This document shows positions 46,722 through 58,973 of a DNA stretch of 64,000 nt, in pieces. Below the pieces are notes generated by a model. It saw nothing but the letters and a program-made list of their open reading frames with translations, was not told where the DNA came from and did not search any database. Source of the DNA: Neodontobutis hainanensis (lineage: Eukaryota > Chordata > Actinopteri > Gobiiformes > Odontobutidae). The DNA is taken from contig JALDNG010000020.1 of the NCBI GenBank assembly GCA_024349245.1, positions 832,001 through 896,000 of the forward strand, given 5' to 3'. Position 1 is the stretch's first letter. Each line of letters opens with the position of its first letter. The position numbers and the translations under genes are program-made.

Positions 46722-47317
46722 TCACTCAAACTCACGTTTAGAGCTTAACTTCAGCTTCAGACTGATCCTTAGATCCTCCGCCTCATGAATCATCTCACTT
46801 TCCATTTTTCCAAGTTTTTCTTTGAGGAGATGAAGCCTGTGCTGGATTCGATGATCTACTCTTAACTGTAAATACTGATGCCTTTTATGCACTCCCCCGA
46901 TAATATTTTCCACAGCTTTTCCATGATTAAAAAATGTTGACAAGCATTGTAACCAATGGGAAAAGACCTTTAAGACTGGCCAAAGCCCAATAAACACTGA
47001 ACCTTCTCAAATATTAATACACTTAAAGTCAAAGTAGTCAAGACAAGGCTGTAAGGTCCTGCTACATCAGACAGTCTCAGCCTGTTTAGGTTCAGAGCAC
47101 AACTTGAGTGGAAAATGTCCACAGTATCTTTTATGTGAGTCACACAGACGATTACAGACAAGTGTATGATTGTGTTTGTCATTAAACCGAACACAATGAG
47201 CTCTAAGGCGGCAGCAGTAATAGACAGATGTGGCACCACAGGGAACGGGTCTGAGTGGGTTTTTGGATGTAAGTTACAGGCAGTGATGAGAGGAAACAGA
47301 TGCCACAAGAAAAACAA
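46722..47317 (-). other. Two overlapping minus-strand open frames, unassigned
   Basis: Frame A (47317-46970, 115 codons, begins TTG right after a stop, first ATG about 48 codons in) has three hydrophobic segments. Frame B (46997-46722, 91 codons, begins GTG) overlaps it and ends in a charged, coiled-coil-like stretch (HLLKEKLGKMESEMIHEAED). Their tandem position on one strand suggests one ancestral protein with a frameshift, or chance in T-rich DNA. No family recognised. Confidence 0.2.
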
Positions 47318-50300
47318 TCATAACACTGTGCTAAGTGGTTTCTATCAAATAACTTTATGCAGAAATCAGGAGAAGGTGGAATTTTAATACAAAAACACGC
47401 AGCTGAATGAATGTTTGTCAGCTCAGTACGATAAGTTTTGTTGGCTTTATTTATGTTAAAAAATACAGACAAGTTTAAGGAGTCTAGTCATGGTCATGTC
47501 TTTATAATTTAAGTCATGATGGTGTGTTTTAAAGTCTGCAGCAGTTGTACTTTGTTCAGATTGGTTATTGTTTAAAGCCCGGGAGATGATTATTGTAAGC
47601 GGATGAGTCTCACCTGAGCGGCTGCTATAATTGCAGTTATTACCTGGAAGTTTAATCCTAACACAGTCTGCATTTGAACACTTCTGACTTACTCTACATT
47701 TTACGCCGAGTTAAAAATACTTTCTCAAACAGATCAGATGAGTTCTGTTTTTAGTTCTAAAAAAAAATAAAACGGTGGGAACTTTAACCAATGCCAGAGG
47801 GAGCTTTTGTTTTGGACAGATGACCCTGGTGCATTGTGAGGTCAAGAAGAAGAGGTATTTCTTCTGTAGTTTCTTCTTGAATGAAATTATAAATGTTATA
47901 TATTGATTATCAGTAAGACCAAGTGAGACATAATGAAGAAACTAATATTAATCTCAAGGCATTTCTTTGTTTTCTCAATTAATATGTATATGTGTGTATA
48001 ATTTTTTATAGTTTAAAAAAAAATATATATATATATATATTTACTTTAAGCCTGAGAGCCCCTTGAATTTGGAGACTATAGGGATTCAGACTCTCAGAGA
48101 ATTCTGGCAAAGCAGCACATCAAACTGATCTGCTGAGACTCAGCTACAAGCACAAATAAGCCATTCACATTTTTCTCCAAACACAGACCAAACAGCAGCA
48201 AACAAAAACAGGTGGTGCCAAAATATGCCAAATTCTGCCCTATTCTTTATAATTCTTTATAAAGACTCTGACCATTTCATAAAAAATCTTAATAGTTTTG
48301 GTTTGTTTCACATTAGAACAATTCTATTTGGAGCAGGTAATGTTGAATGTCACCTTCTTTTTGACCAGACTTATTGAAATACACTTTGTAGTTGCAGAGA
48401 TACAGTCAATTTTCTGTGGACATGTCCTTTTTGAGCAGACACACCAAAAAGAAAAGCAGGTACTCGGCTTTAAAATCAAAACACTTAAGTCTGGATGTAG
48501 ATTAAGCACTCATTGCATCAGGTTTGAAGAAGTGTTGACTGGTTTTGGACAGAGGCAGCAGAGGTAGACTCTTGACTCTCAAACAGAGACGTTCTTTGAA
48601 ATGCAGACAGTCGACTCCAGTGACGCACAAACATGAGCGCTCACTGTGAGTGGCGTCTCCCTGAAGTGAGTGGTTCAATTTCAACAGCGTGTCAGACTTA
48701 AACAGGAGCATCCATCACTGACAACACAACGGTGTGTTTAATGTCGCTGCGGAACGAGAGGCGAGAAACAGCGACACACAGAGAGAGGGGTAACCTGTGT
48801 CCCACAAACACACCAGGTTCAAAGGTCTGCGAGCTCTGGAGCCAGCTGAGCCTCAACCAATGTCTCTTCTACGCAGTTTGACAAAACCTTGTTCAGTTAA
48901 CCTCTGTGGAGCTGTGAGTGTGTTCATGTGAAACAGGCGGAGTAGCCACTAAGGACTAACACAAAACTAGACAAAGATGTGGAGTTTGTTCTTTGATTTA
49001 GCAAAAAATCCAACTGAATACACAGTGTAAACTACTCCTTTTTTCTCACTTTGAGTCATTTCATTATGACATTCTGTTCTTGGATGGCACTTCTCAAATC
49101 AATAGCCCCTTTTGAAATCTTTATATTTAGAGTTGGGACAATCCTTTTGGATTTATTTTATTTAACTCTTGTGATATATAATGAAATACAGCTTTTGGAA
49201 TATTTGTTTGAAGGCCATGCCAGCAGAAAAGGACTGCTGTGGATATAGCCTCAGACAGAGCAGGCGTTATGGGCAAAAGAGAGACTGTGTTCTTTCTAAA
49301 CTGCAGAAATTGTTCAATTTCATTTCAATTAAAATGACACAGTGCAAAAGAATCAATGTTCAAAATCCTATTGTATCATGTGGTACCATGCAGTTCCCAC
49401 CCCAGTCCCATTTTTTCCCCCATTGTACCAACACCACAGTGATGCAGTTAAACTCATGTGGATCATTATTCCATATTATATTTGGTCTTTTATTTCTGTT
49501 ACTTAATGCCATTGTTGCTGTTTGCTCCTTAAAAAGTAAAGAGTAGTAATCTGAGCTGCACTGCGGCTCTCACATTATATTTCAGGCACCTTTATACCAT
49601 CCCATGACTTATAAATCTGCTACAAAAAGAAATAATTATCCAGGTAAAGGTGATCACAGTCCAGTTTTCAGTCAGTCTGCTTTTTTTTTAATGCCAGCTT
49701 TAAACTAAAAGCATATTTATATTAATAGCTACAGACCTTTTCTTCAACCAAGACGACAGCGGCAAAAAACTTCCTATTAACCTAGAAGCTTGTTTATCAC
49801 GTCACAATGTAACTTGTCAGTGTTTATGTGTAACTTTTTTAACATAAAAGCAAACCAAGTCATTTTCATGTTTTTCAAACGAGATGGATAAAGAATAATA
49901 CCTAATTTATGTCATCAATTGTGTGTCACATGAACACAACTCTCTACACAACGTATGAGCTTTAAGATATACACTGACACTTATAATGTGCAGCTGAAAA
50001 GAGACAGTGTTGCTATAAAGAATTGACTCTTCTCTCTTGCTTCAGTCAAACGTCTGCATTAGTCACTTTTTTCACTCTCCATGCAGCTGTTTCTTCCCCC
50101 TTCACACCAGCAGCTCATATGCCTATAGAAGCCTACCTAACAACCCCTAATATATTACTACAGATAAAACAAAGCTAAAGCCTAGGAATATCCCACAAGA
50201 AAAAATCAGCATCAAAAAGCTATTTCCTTCAGATTTTCTGCTTAAGATATGTAGGACTATGGCTTTAGACACGTAGGTAAAGTGTATAAAACCAGCAGCA

Positions 50301-51409
50301 GGGAATGTGCAGCGTCCTCTTAGAGACAATAAAAGACAATTGAGAGTGTGTGTAAGATAGCAGTGCAGTCGGAGAAGCCTAGTATCGATTATCCTTCACG
50401 AGCAGAACAAACTCCCGCCTCCCACCGCTTCTCGTTTTTTCAGGGCCGTTACTGTCTGTCAGTCGTCACGTCTACATTTTCAGCTCCGGGGCCCTATTCT
50501 GTTGCTCTCTCGCTGGGGTTATTTATTTCTTTTTTATTTATTTTTTTGCTGCCTTTCACAGCTCTGTCTCTGGGAAATGGTGCTAGCCTCCTACGATGTG
50601 TTCAGCACGAAGTGAGGATTACAGCAGGTACACAGTGTTCATAATGAGCAGCCGTTTACATATTCTGTATCGAAACATGTCCATCATCATCATCACCACG
50701 TTTGCAGACGCCTCACTCCTACACTTTCTCTGTCAAGTCACACGGGAAAGACAAATCAGGATTATTAATGAAACTCAAAATGATAAATGCAGTATTAGCA
50801 GAATCATGAAAAATGTTGTAACTAATACTTCGACTGTATATGTAGCCCATGTGAGCACGTGATTGTCTCATTATTGTTTTTACTTGTCCAAATGTTCAGA
50901 CTTAAACATGTTTCATTTGAAGCTTCTGTCTTTCCTCTTGTTTCACACTGTTCCATCGCCTTCAGAGAAAAGCTAATGGAAGGTGAGAAGACTCCGTACC
51001 CTTAGAGTAACTTTTATTTGGAGTTCTGTAATATGGTAACACTTGTGTTTAAATGCACTGAGTAAAGTTTTCTACGAGCGAGACCTATCTTCAAAGTTGT
51101 GGACTTATTTGTGCTTCACTTTGAATAAACCTTGCTCTTTTCGGTGCCAAGAAAATGTGCGCAGCTCAGCTCTAAAACACAACGTAGCCTTGTGGACGTG
51201 GATAGGAAAAGCTGGGTGCATAAACAGCTCCAACTAAACCATAGACTTCTCTCTCGAGGGCAGCTACATCATGTGCTTATGAGGTCAGGAAACGTCCCTG
51301 AACTAAGCCCAGTATTTTGAGACATTTTACTGGCGTTGTACAGGGATTGTACAGATTTTGTGAGCGCATAAATAATTCATGCCCAGACCTGAAACTGGCC
51401 AAAATGTTT
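47318..51409. other. Long AT-rich stretch, no gene seen
   Basis: An (AT)n run at 48025-48041. Candidate higher-complexity patches at 47575-47665 and 48600-48860. No element or coding frame supported. Confidence 0.4.
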
Positions 51410-53905
51410 AGGTGGGATCTAGGCCAAACTATGGTTCTGTCATAATCTGGGGTTTAGTCCTGAGTTTATCTAGTTTTGGTTATAATTTAGCCTTAGATTT
51501 GTTCTAATCTACGTAGTTTTATTAGTCAGAGCGTAGTCTTGGTTTAACACAAGTTTATGCCTGATTTAGTCTTTCTTCATCCATGAGTTAGTTCTAGATT
51601 GGTCTTAAAATGGCTCAGGTTTAAGTTAAGTTTAGTAAAATTACTGATTTTAGTCTTGGTCTAGTCCCTTTAGTTTTATTTTAGTTTACCCTTGGCTTAT
51701 CCCTGGTTTTACTTTGGATTCGCTGCTTCATATCTGAGCACTACAGACTCATTTCTGTGTGACACATGTTCGAGCGTTAGTGACACAACACAAGACCAGA
51801 GAGAGAATACAGTAAATGAATAAAACTGCACTCTGCGTCCAATTACCCACTCGATCTTTCAGAGACGCCTGCTTCTGCTTTTGCCGACTCACGGCCGCTC
51901 GACTCAAAGGCCACTTCCTGTCGCTCTATTCATCGACTCGGAGCCTCTTCGAAGTGTGTGACGTCAGACCTGAGCCCGGTCCATGTGAGTCTTTCAAATG
52001 TAAAGTGAGTGACAGTCACCGAAATGGTTCACAGTTCACTTTTTTTTTAAATGAAATTATAAAACGAAGAGTATTAGTTATAGTCAAGGTTTAGTTCTAG
52101 TTTAATCCCAAACTTCTTTTTAGTCTTGAAGTAGTCCTGTAGTTTTGTTCTATAGTTGACCCTGGTTTTAATCTTCTTTAATGTCTTTTACAAGTTTTTG
52201 TGCTTTGTATACACATTTTTCAGTGTTACTGTTTCTGGAGAATTGATTTAATTAAAGAGAAAATACAATTTGAAAACACTTTCTTGAAACATTTCTTTAA
52301 ACAACCCATCATCTCCACATTTGAATATATCGGCATTGGTTTGTCTCTGATTATCTTCTCATTTGTGACTTAATGCAGACAGAGGTTAATGTCTCCGCTT
52401 CGTCAAACGCCAGTGTAATTCTGCATTAGTTGCTCGACTTTCTCCATGTTTAAGTAATGTTTGTGGAGGTGGGCCTTTCCTCTTCGTAGTCTTCAGTCAT
52501 GACACGATTGGATTGACTTTAATGTTCTGTCGATGCTCAGTGCTAACGCATGATGTTAGGGTTTTAGTAATGTACAAAGAGTTACTGCTCGATATAACCA
52601 TGTAACCACTAGGTACTCATGTAGGGCCGGGAAATACTCAGTAGTTAACTATAATTACTATAGTATTACCCATTTTTTAGCATTTAACAACCAAACTATT
52701 ACAATGTTTTTGCTGAGCTGTATTATAAAGTGCTACCACAAATAATTTATTTTTACTTTAGTCTTAATTGAAATCCATATTTAGTTTCAGCCTAGTTTCA
52801 GTCTGGATTTTACTTCTGGTTTAGTCTTGAGTTAAGTTCTGGTTCTGGTTGGATGGATGATGTTGGTTTTAGTCCTGGTGTCGTCCTGTCTTTAGCCCGT
52901 GCTGCTTTCATGTTTTCTTCTCATCTTTACTTCTAGTTAAGTCCCTGTTTTTCCCTGGTTTGGTCACTGACACATGCTTTTTATTCCCGTCTGACAAAGT
53001 GTCTCTCAATATTGCGTCTCTATGTCTCATGTCTGCTGTGTGTCCGGTGATGAATATGAATTATGAATGTATGTGGACATTTACATTCAAACACAGTGCT
53101 CTCCAGGCGTCTGACCCTTTCACTGATGCTCTTTGTCAGTCTGGTTTCTCCCCAAGAGGAGATCTGTATGACATTTCTAACAGCTCTCTTTCGTGGAATA
53201 CAAATGTGTAAATGTACAGGATACATAGAAACCTTTAAGACACTTTAGCAGATGCACTCTCGTCCAGACTGTATCCATAGGTGCTTTACAGTCCACTCAA
53301 TATTCACCTGAAGGACATCCTCCTGGCAACGTACAACTGACTCCAGGTGGGCATCATGCATGAACAGTGTTTGCAGTTTGACTGGAGGAGTGCCAAGAGT
53401 GGGTTTGTTTTTGACATTTATATCATGTGACTGGTGCTGTAAGCGGAGTGCACAGAGCCTGGAAGCAGCTTAATTGTGCATTACTTGTGCTGTACATAAA
53501 TATATAGCACAAAGTAACCACAAACTTTATGCTTTTGAAATGAGTTAAAAAAGTAGCACAGACAAAATAAGTCTTTACCACCAAAACAACGCAAAACCAA
53601 CAAAATTACTATAAAAAATAAGTCATGCTATCAACTTTGTTTAGGTCTGGCCTAGTTCTAGTTTAGTCTTTACTTTCTGGTTAAATGTTGGTCTAGTCCT
53701 GATTTAATCTTGTTCAACCCTTTTTCAGTTCAGTCCAAGTTTTTGTTTAGTCTGGGTTTTACTCTTTGGATGGTCTAGGGTCTAGTTTTGGTTTTATCAT
53801 ATCTTAATCCTGGATTTAGTGTTTGCTTTGTTGCTTTTTAGTCTTGGCATAGTCCACAGTTTAGTTCTACATTTGGCCCTAGGTTAGTTCTACTGGTTTA
53901 ATCTT
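51410..53905 (-). repeat. Degenerate GACTAAACCAG-like field, minus orientation
   Basis: The words here are the complement, such as TGGTTTAGTCCTG and CTAGTTCTAGTTTAGTC. Blocks at 51410-51730, 52080-52170, 52750-52960 and 53635-53905. Between blocks are unremarkable stretches of several hundred bases. The orientation is opposite to the 12.5-14.4 and 34.7-36.5 kb fields. Confidence 0.65.
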
Positions 53906-53906
53906 G

Positions 53907-54394
53907 AACGTTCTAACTAACACCAGGAAGTACAACCACATCAGTCCAGTTTTAAAATCTCTGCACTGGCTTCCTGTTGCTCAGAGAATAGATTTTAAAA
54001 CAGCACTGCTGCTTTACAAGTCTCTTAATGGTTTAGCACCAGAATATATTTCTGACTATTCCTTATAAACCCTCTCGGACTCTGAGAACATCTGGGACAG
54101 GCTTCTGCTCGAGCCCAGCGTTAGAACTAACCCTGGTGAAGCAGCGTTTAAGTTTCATGCAGCAAAAATATAGAACAGCCTCAACTTTAACAATGTTCAA
54201 GGGGAAGTTAAAAACTTTCCCCTTTAGCTCCGCCTACATTACAACTTAAAGTGTTTTTTTATCTGCACTCTATTTTTTTTAATGTAAAAATTTTCTTATG
54301 TTTCTAAATCTAAATCTTGTAAATTGTCTTTTATTCCTGTAAAGCACTTTGAGGTGTATGAATTGTGCTTTATAAATAAAATTGCCTTGACTTG
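53907..54394 (+). pseudogene. L2-type LINE ORF2 C-terminus and 3' end, with stops
   Basis: From 53907 the plus strand encodes RKYNHISPVLKSLHWLPVAQ, then RIDFKTALLLYKSLNGLAPE and YISD, the characteristic end of L2-type LINE proteins. A TAA at 54066-54068 and a TAG at the position of the usual tryptophan in KLWNSL (at 54171-54173) break it. The 3' UTR contains TGTAAAGCACTTTGAGGTGT, then GTGCTTTATAAATAAAATTG, a typical L2 tail. The copy is only 5'-truncated 3' end. It sits inside the minus-oriented GACTAAACCAG field, so it inserted after that field existed. Confidence 0.88.
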
Positions 54395-54500
54395 AGTTCA
54401 GATCTGGTTTAAACCCAGTTAGTCCCTCGTCACGCCTGGTTTAGTCTGGGTTAGTCTTTGTTTAACCCTGTTTTAGCTCTGCTTTAGCACTGGTTTATTC
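54395..54500 (-). repeat. GACTAAACCAG-like field, continuation beyond the LINE
   Basis: TGGTTTAGTCTGGGTTAGTC and related words resume immediately after the LINE tail. Confidence 0.55.
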
Positions 54501-57313
54501 CTGCTTAGTTACTTCTCTTCCATCACCATCCCACTTTCTTTGTCTCAAACTCAGACTGTGTTACCTTTAATTCAGCCGTGTCACCACCTCCAGGACTTAA
54601 CCTCCTGCCATCATCATAAATGAATAACTCTGCTCATAAATAAAGCACTGCAGAAGGAAACTCTGCCAGCTCCGATCTGTGTTCAAACCCGAACGTCCTT
54701 GTCTTGTTCAGTCCATACATACATCAGGACTGTATTATTGCATGTGGATATTCCCTTCAGGCCATAATGTGTCTTTACAGGCCAGATTTATACATTATTC
54801 TGCCGTGTCTGATTTGTTTGATGTTTCTTATGCTACAGACACTTATATTTTTTATAGCCTATAGTCTCCTGAACTAAACTTACAAATCTGACATGACAAA
54901 AAGTCCTACTTCATGGAATATTAATGGTTTCATAGACAGAGCTGCTGAAAGCTCAAGAAAAACAAAGACTGGGTGAAATAACAAAGGATAATATTTCATT
55001 TAAGCATTTCTGAAAATTCAGAAAAATAGTACTGGCCGGTCGGGAGCCCAATTGGAGAAAAAAAAAATTGAAAAATATATATAATTTTATAACTACATAG
55101 AAAAACTGAAAATTTGACAAAGAGAAGATGAAAGTTAACTGTTTGGTTGCTATGGAGATTTGTGCCACTAATGCTCTGTTGTTGATAGTTGACAGTAAAA
55201 CCAACAATAAAGATATTTCAAAACCAACCCCAATAAAAGACTGAAGCAGAAATGAACGCTTAAGCCCTCTAGACCTAAATCCAAAATTAACTGGACTAAA
55301 CCAAGAACTGAACCAATAGTAAACCAGGACTTAGTGTCATACTGAAGACTCCTCAAACCGACTCATAACCAAGCGTTTATTAGGACCGAGTCAAAACAGT
55401 GTGAGATACATTGAAAGAAATACCAGACAACAATTCTAAAAATCCAAGTTAGAGTCCAACTTCAGACTCAGAAGTTCAAACTCATGTAGGGTTAGCGTCC
55501 TGTCGCATTAATGATGTGTCCTTTAGTCTAATAATGTATCAATAAAGACTCTCTCCAATATCACATAATGCACTTTTTATCCATATTATTAAATCATTTT
55601 GGGACGATACCGATACAAATACTAATAATATATTTACTAAGGTCTGGTTTCATTAATACATCTTGCATTAACTGTATTTATTACTTTTTCAGGACTCCAG
55701 ACCATGTCATTACATTGTATTGTTATGTACTGTTATGGGATTATTGCTACAGCATAAAGATGAAAGATGACTTCTAACATAAAATGTTCTACTTTTGAAC
55801 TCATTCAGAATGAGAGCTGACATGAGAATGTTGAGACAGTGGCATTTAATAAGAGGGTCACCAGGGTTTGTAAAAGAAATGAGCAGATGAGGTCAACATT
55901 TAAGAGACATTTAACATAACGGTAATATTGCTCATGTTTTAACCTCATCATACCTTAGCATTTAGTGTCTACAGCCTTTAGCCTCAAGATTTAAACATGT
56001 CTTTGAGTCATTTGTCCGTGCAGAGTAACAATACATTTTCTTATGACATATCTTCTGATGAAGTCCAGCCTAATAAGGATGAGCTGTCATTGTCTCTAAA
56101 TGTGGACACACATCGGGCTAATATAGTTACAATTGTAAAAATGTATACATTAAAGGTGAGAAGTGCCATTTTTTTGACTGCAATTCTACAATCACCCCTT
56201 TTTTAAATATTTTTTTATTTTTGAACTTTGATCTAGGGACTTCCAGTAGATGTTGGTTTGCCATACCTGGTTGATCGACATTTAAAATTTCATATATTTA
56301 TAGAAAAAAATAGCTTAAAAAAAAGCATATTGTGAAAATTGAAGGCAACACAGAGAAAACTGGTTTAGTCCAACATAAAGTGCATTACAATTGTCAATGT
56401 GAGCTTATTCAAGGTCATTTTGGCTCAGGTCATTTTGGCCTAACTCTAGCCAATAGATTGAAAAAGTTGAGTCTGACTTCGAGCACAGTAGGAATATCTC
56501 CTGTGCCATTAAATGTAATGAATGTGTAAAACCAGCTACAGTCAGCTTGGACATTTCAACTAACCAACCATAAAGACGCTGCGTCTTGTAATAACCCAGC
56601 CTCTGAAGGGAACCCCAGCAGCTGTGATGAAGAGTGATCTGAATTCTGGTGGAGCGTTAACACGAGTCGACCCACAGCACAGCGCAGTAATTAGCACCTG
56701 GAGCTACATCACACTCTATATTTTAATAACGCTGCAATTAAAGCCAGAGAAAAGAGCCAGTGCCACCGGGCCACAGTCAAAGTATTCCCATAAAGCAGCA
56801 ACGAGTCTGCCTCCAAGACATTTCATAATATGGCACATTGGAAGACAGCTGGGGTTGTACCGTGACATATAGGCAGCATAAGCAATTGGAACTAATACAA
56901 ACTTGTGCCTTTTGTAGTCTCTTTGCTTTTAAGGGTTTTTATCTTTTTTTTTTATTTTTATTGTGGTTCACCTTTATTCTGAGGAGATAAAGACATAGGG
57001 CCATTGTTTAAAGACAGAGCCTGTGTAACATAGTACCAACGCTGTACGGAAGCAATAAAGGAACAATATTTGAATGTATCTCATTAGCCACAGAACGGTA
57101 TAGTACAAGTCCTCTGTGCTGTGAGCAAGAAAGCAGTTTCTGTGTCATACAAGTGCCATAAAGACTCAGAAATTGTCAATAAGAAGATTGTTTTTGATTT
57201 AATTCCATTTTTTTATTAATAAATTGCTGTAATTTTCCACATTAAAGGCACTATTTAATTCCACGTGTTATACTTGTGTTTAATGCAATCCAGATCCAAT
57301 GATCAAGATGTTT
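54501..57313. other. AT-rich sequence, no gene seen
   Basis: A few plus-oriented GGACTAAACC words at 55260-55340, opposite to the field just before. No element or gene supported. Confidence 0.4.
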
Positions 57314-57317
57314 TTAA

Positions 57318-57701
57318 AGCCGCCCTGCATAGATTTTAGCCAGCAGAGGGCGCAGATCCCATTCTATACCATCAATGGTGCAACTGAGACATTCAAGACG
57401 GCACGTTTAGAAGAAAGAATATATGTTTTTCTAAATCAGTAGGTCATATTAGTGTATTTTGTACAAATGCAATTCTGCTCTGGTCCAGTGTTTTCTTTAT
57501 TATATCTGTTACGAGGTATAGCCTCACTCACAAACGTATCTCTCGTCATACGCCACCGTTCCAGCATTTTTTGGAGGTTTTTGTCCAGCTGAGGAGACAC
57601 TGTCAGTGAGATAGGCACGAGTCTACTGATCTCATGTGTAACAATCATCAAAATGATTTTGAGAATACAATTTTTTAGGTTAAAAGTTACTCAGGGTTGC
57701 T
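57318..57701. mobile_element. TTAA-flanked MITE, 384 bp
   Basis: The ends AGCCGCCCTGCATAGATTTT and reverse-complemented AGCAACCCTGAGTAACTTTT form a terminal inverted repeat matching at about three quarters of positions. TTAA lies outside both (57314-57317 and 57702-57705). Length nearly equals the 18.85 kb element, but I saw no clear similarity between their interiors. No transposase. Confidence 0.72.
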
Positions 57702-57784
57702 TTAATCAAAGTGGACTTGCTAAAGGCTACCAAAGGCCAAAGAGCTTAAAGAAAAGGCTGAAAATGAAGTGTGTGTTATGTTAT

Positions 57785-58186
57785 CATTCATTCATTCATT
57801 CATTTTCTACCGCTTTGTCCCATTAGGGGTCGCGGGTGGCTGGAGCCTATCCCAGCAGCTTTGGGCCTGAGGCGGGGTACACCCTGGACAGTGGCCAGTT
57901 AGTCGCAGGGCTAACATATAGAGACAAACATTGACAGACAACCATCACTCTCACATTCAGTCACTAGGGACACTTTAGAGTTGCCAATTAACCTATACAT
58001 ACATGTCTTTTGGACGGTGGGAGGAAGCTGGAGTACCCGGAGAGAACCCACGGTAACACGTGGAGGACATGCAGACTCCTCACAGAAAGACCGGAGTCGG
58101 CCGAGAATATTCGAGTCGGCCGGGTTTTGAACTCACGACCTTCTTGCTGTAAGGCAGAAGTGCTAACCACTCTGCCACGTGCACCC
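57785..58186 (-). mobile_element. Full-length SINE with perfect 15-bp target-site duplication
   Basis: Minus strand: tRNA-like head with A box TGGCAGAGTGGTTAGCAC, degenerate B box (GAGTTCAAAAC), body with CATGTCCTCCACGTG, TCTCCGGGTACTCC and AAAGACATG, then GGGTGTACCCCGCCTCAGG, GGGATAGGCTCC and an (AATG)n tail at 57785-57804. The last block resembles the 3' end of RTE/Rex3 LINEs. TGTGTGTTATGTTAT occurs immediately on both sides (57770-57784 and 58187-58201). An unusually clear, probably young insertion. Confidence 0.92.
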
Positions 58187-58251
58187 TGTGTGTTATGTTA
58201 TGTATGTTTCCATTAATGGAAATTATGTTTTCCATTAAAGTGCACAGTGCT

Positions 58252-58857
58252 CAGTGTTGAAAGTAACGGTGTTACTAACAGAGTTTATTTGTCAGTAACA
58301 GATTAATCTAATTAATTACTTTTCCCATTGTTGTAACGCCGTTATTGTTACTGAGAGTAATTGTCACGTTACTACAGATTATTGACTAAAGCGCGAAGTG
58401 TCATGCTTTGGCTACACATCAGCTGCTGATGGAGAGACCAGGGTGGGGATGAGGACACTGCTGTAAAAGCGATGATGATTGGCTGCCGCGGTCTCACTGC
58501 ACGCGCTGACTTCCATTAAACACAAGACCCCGTCAGCGACAATGGCGAGGAGCCGAGGAAATTCAAAGGTAGCGTTCTCGAACTGGTACCGGCACTACTT
58601 CTCGTTAATAAATTAAAGGCAAGAATGTTTCTGTAAGCAAGCAACTCAAGCAACTCAAACCTTTTAAAGCACCTCACATCAACACATGCTAACAACACTT
58701 GTTGCTGCTGCTAACACGACCCCAAAGGCAGCTCTAGCGAAGGAGACAGAGCCTCTGTTAAAACAAGCAACGCTCGATTTTTCAGCTCTGCAACAGGTGA
58801 CCAAGCCCGAACTGAACACATTGATTGCAAGGTATGTTGTAATCAATGTTAGTTGTT
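58252..58857 (+). pseudogene. hAT transposon 5' end with truncated BED-finger transposase
   Basis: Starts CAGTGTTGAAAGTAACGGTG, with repeated GTTACT words, like the terminal repeat of common fish hAT elements. A short reading starts MARSRGNSK at 58542. The frame changes, and then LLKHLTSTHAN, the second half of a BED/C2H2 zinc finger, and LDFSALQQVTKPELNTLIAR follow, the usual N-terminus of ZBED-type hAT transposases. The similarity ends at about 58842, where a stop soon follows, so the catalytic domain and the 3' end are absent. Not functional. Confidence 0.8.
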
Positions 58858-58907
58858 AGATGAGAGGGGTATTTTAGTTTAGATTAATGTGTGACTGTGT
58901 AGTAAAT

Positions 58908-58973
58908 GAATAATTGATATGTAAAGCATCTTTGAGTCCCTGGAAAAGCACTCTATAAAATTGATCTTCATGT
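58908..58973 (+). repeat. L2/SINE tail fragment
   Basis: TGTAAAGCATCTTTGAGTCC then GGAAAAGCACTCTATAAAAT, the common L2-like 3' end, directly after the hAT remnant. Confidence 0.65.

Noticed and set aside
58130..58186. tRNA gene on the minus strand
   Set aside because: Same reason; it is the head of the full-length SINE.
58820..58845. Exon-intron boundary AAG|GTATGT in the hAT remnant
   Set aside because: The family's coding sequence reads straight through IARYVV, so the GT is coding and the later stop reflects truncation.
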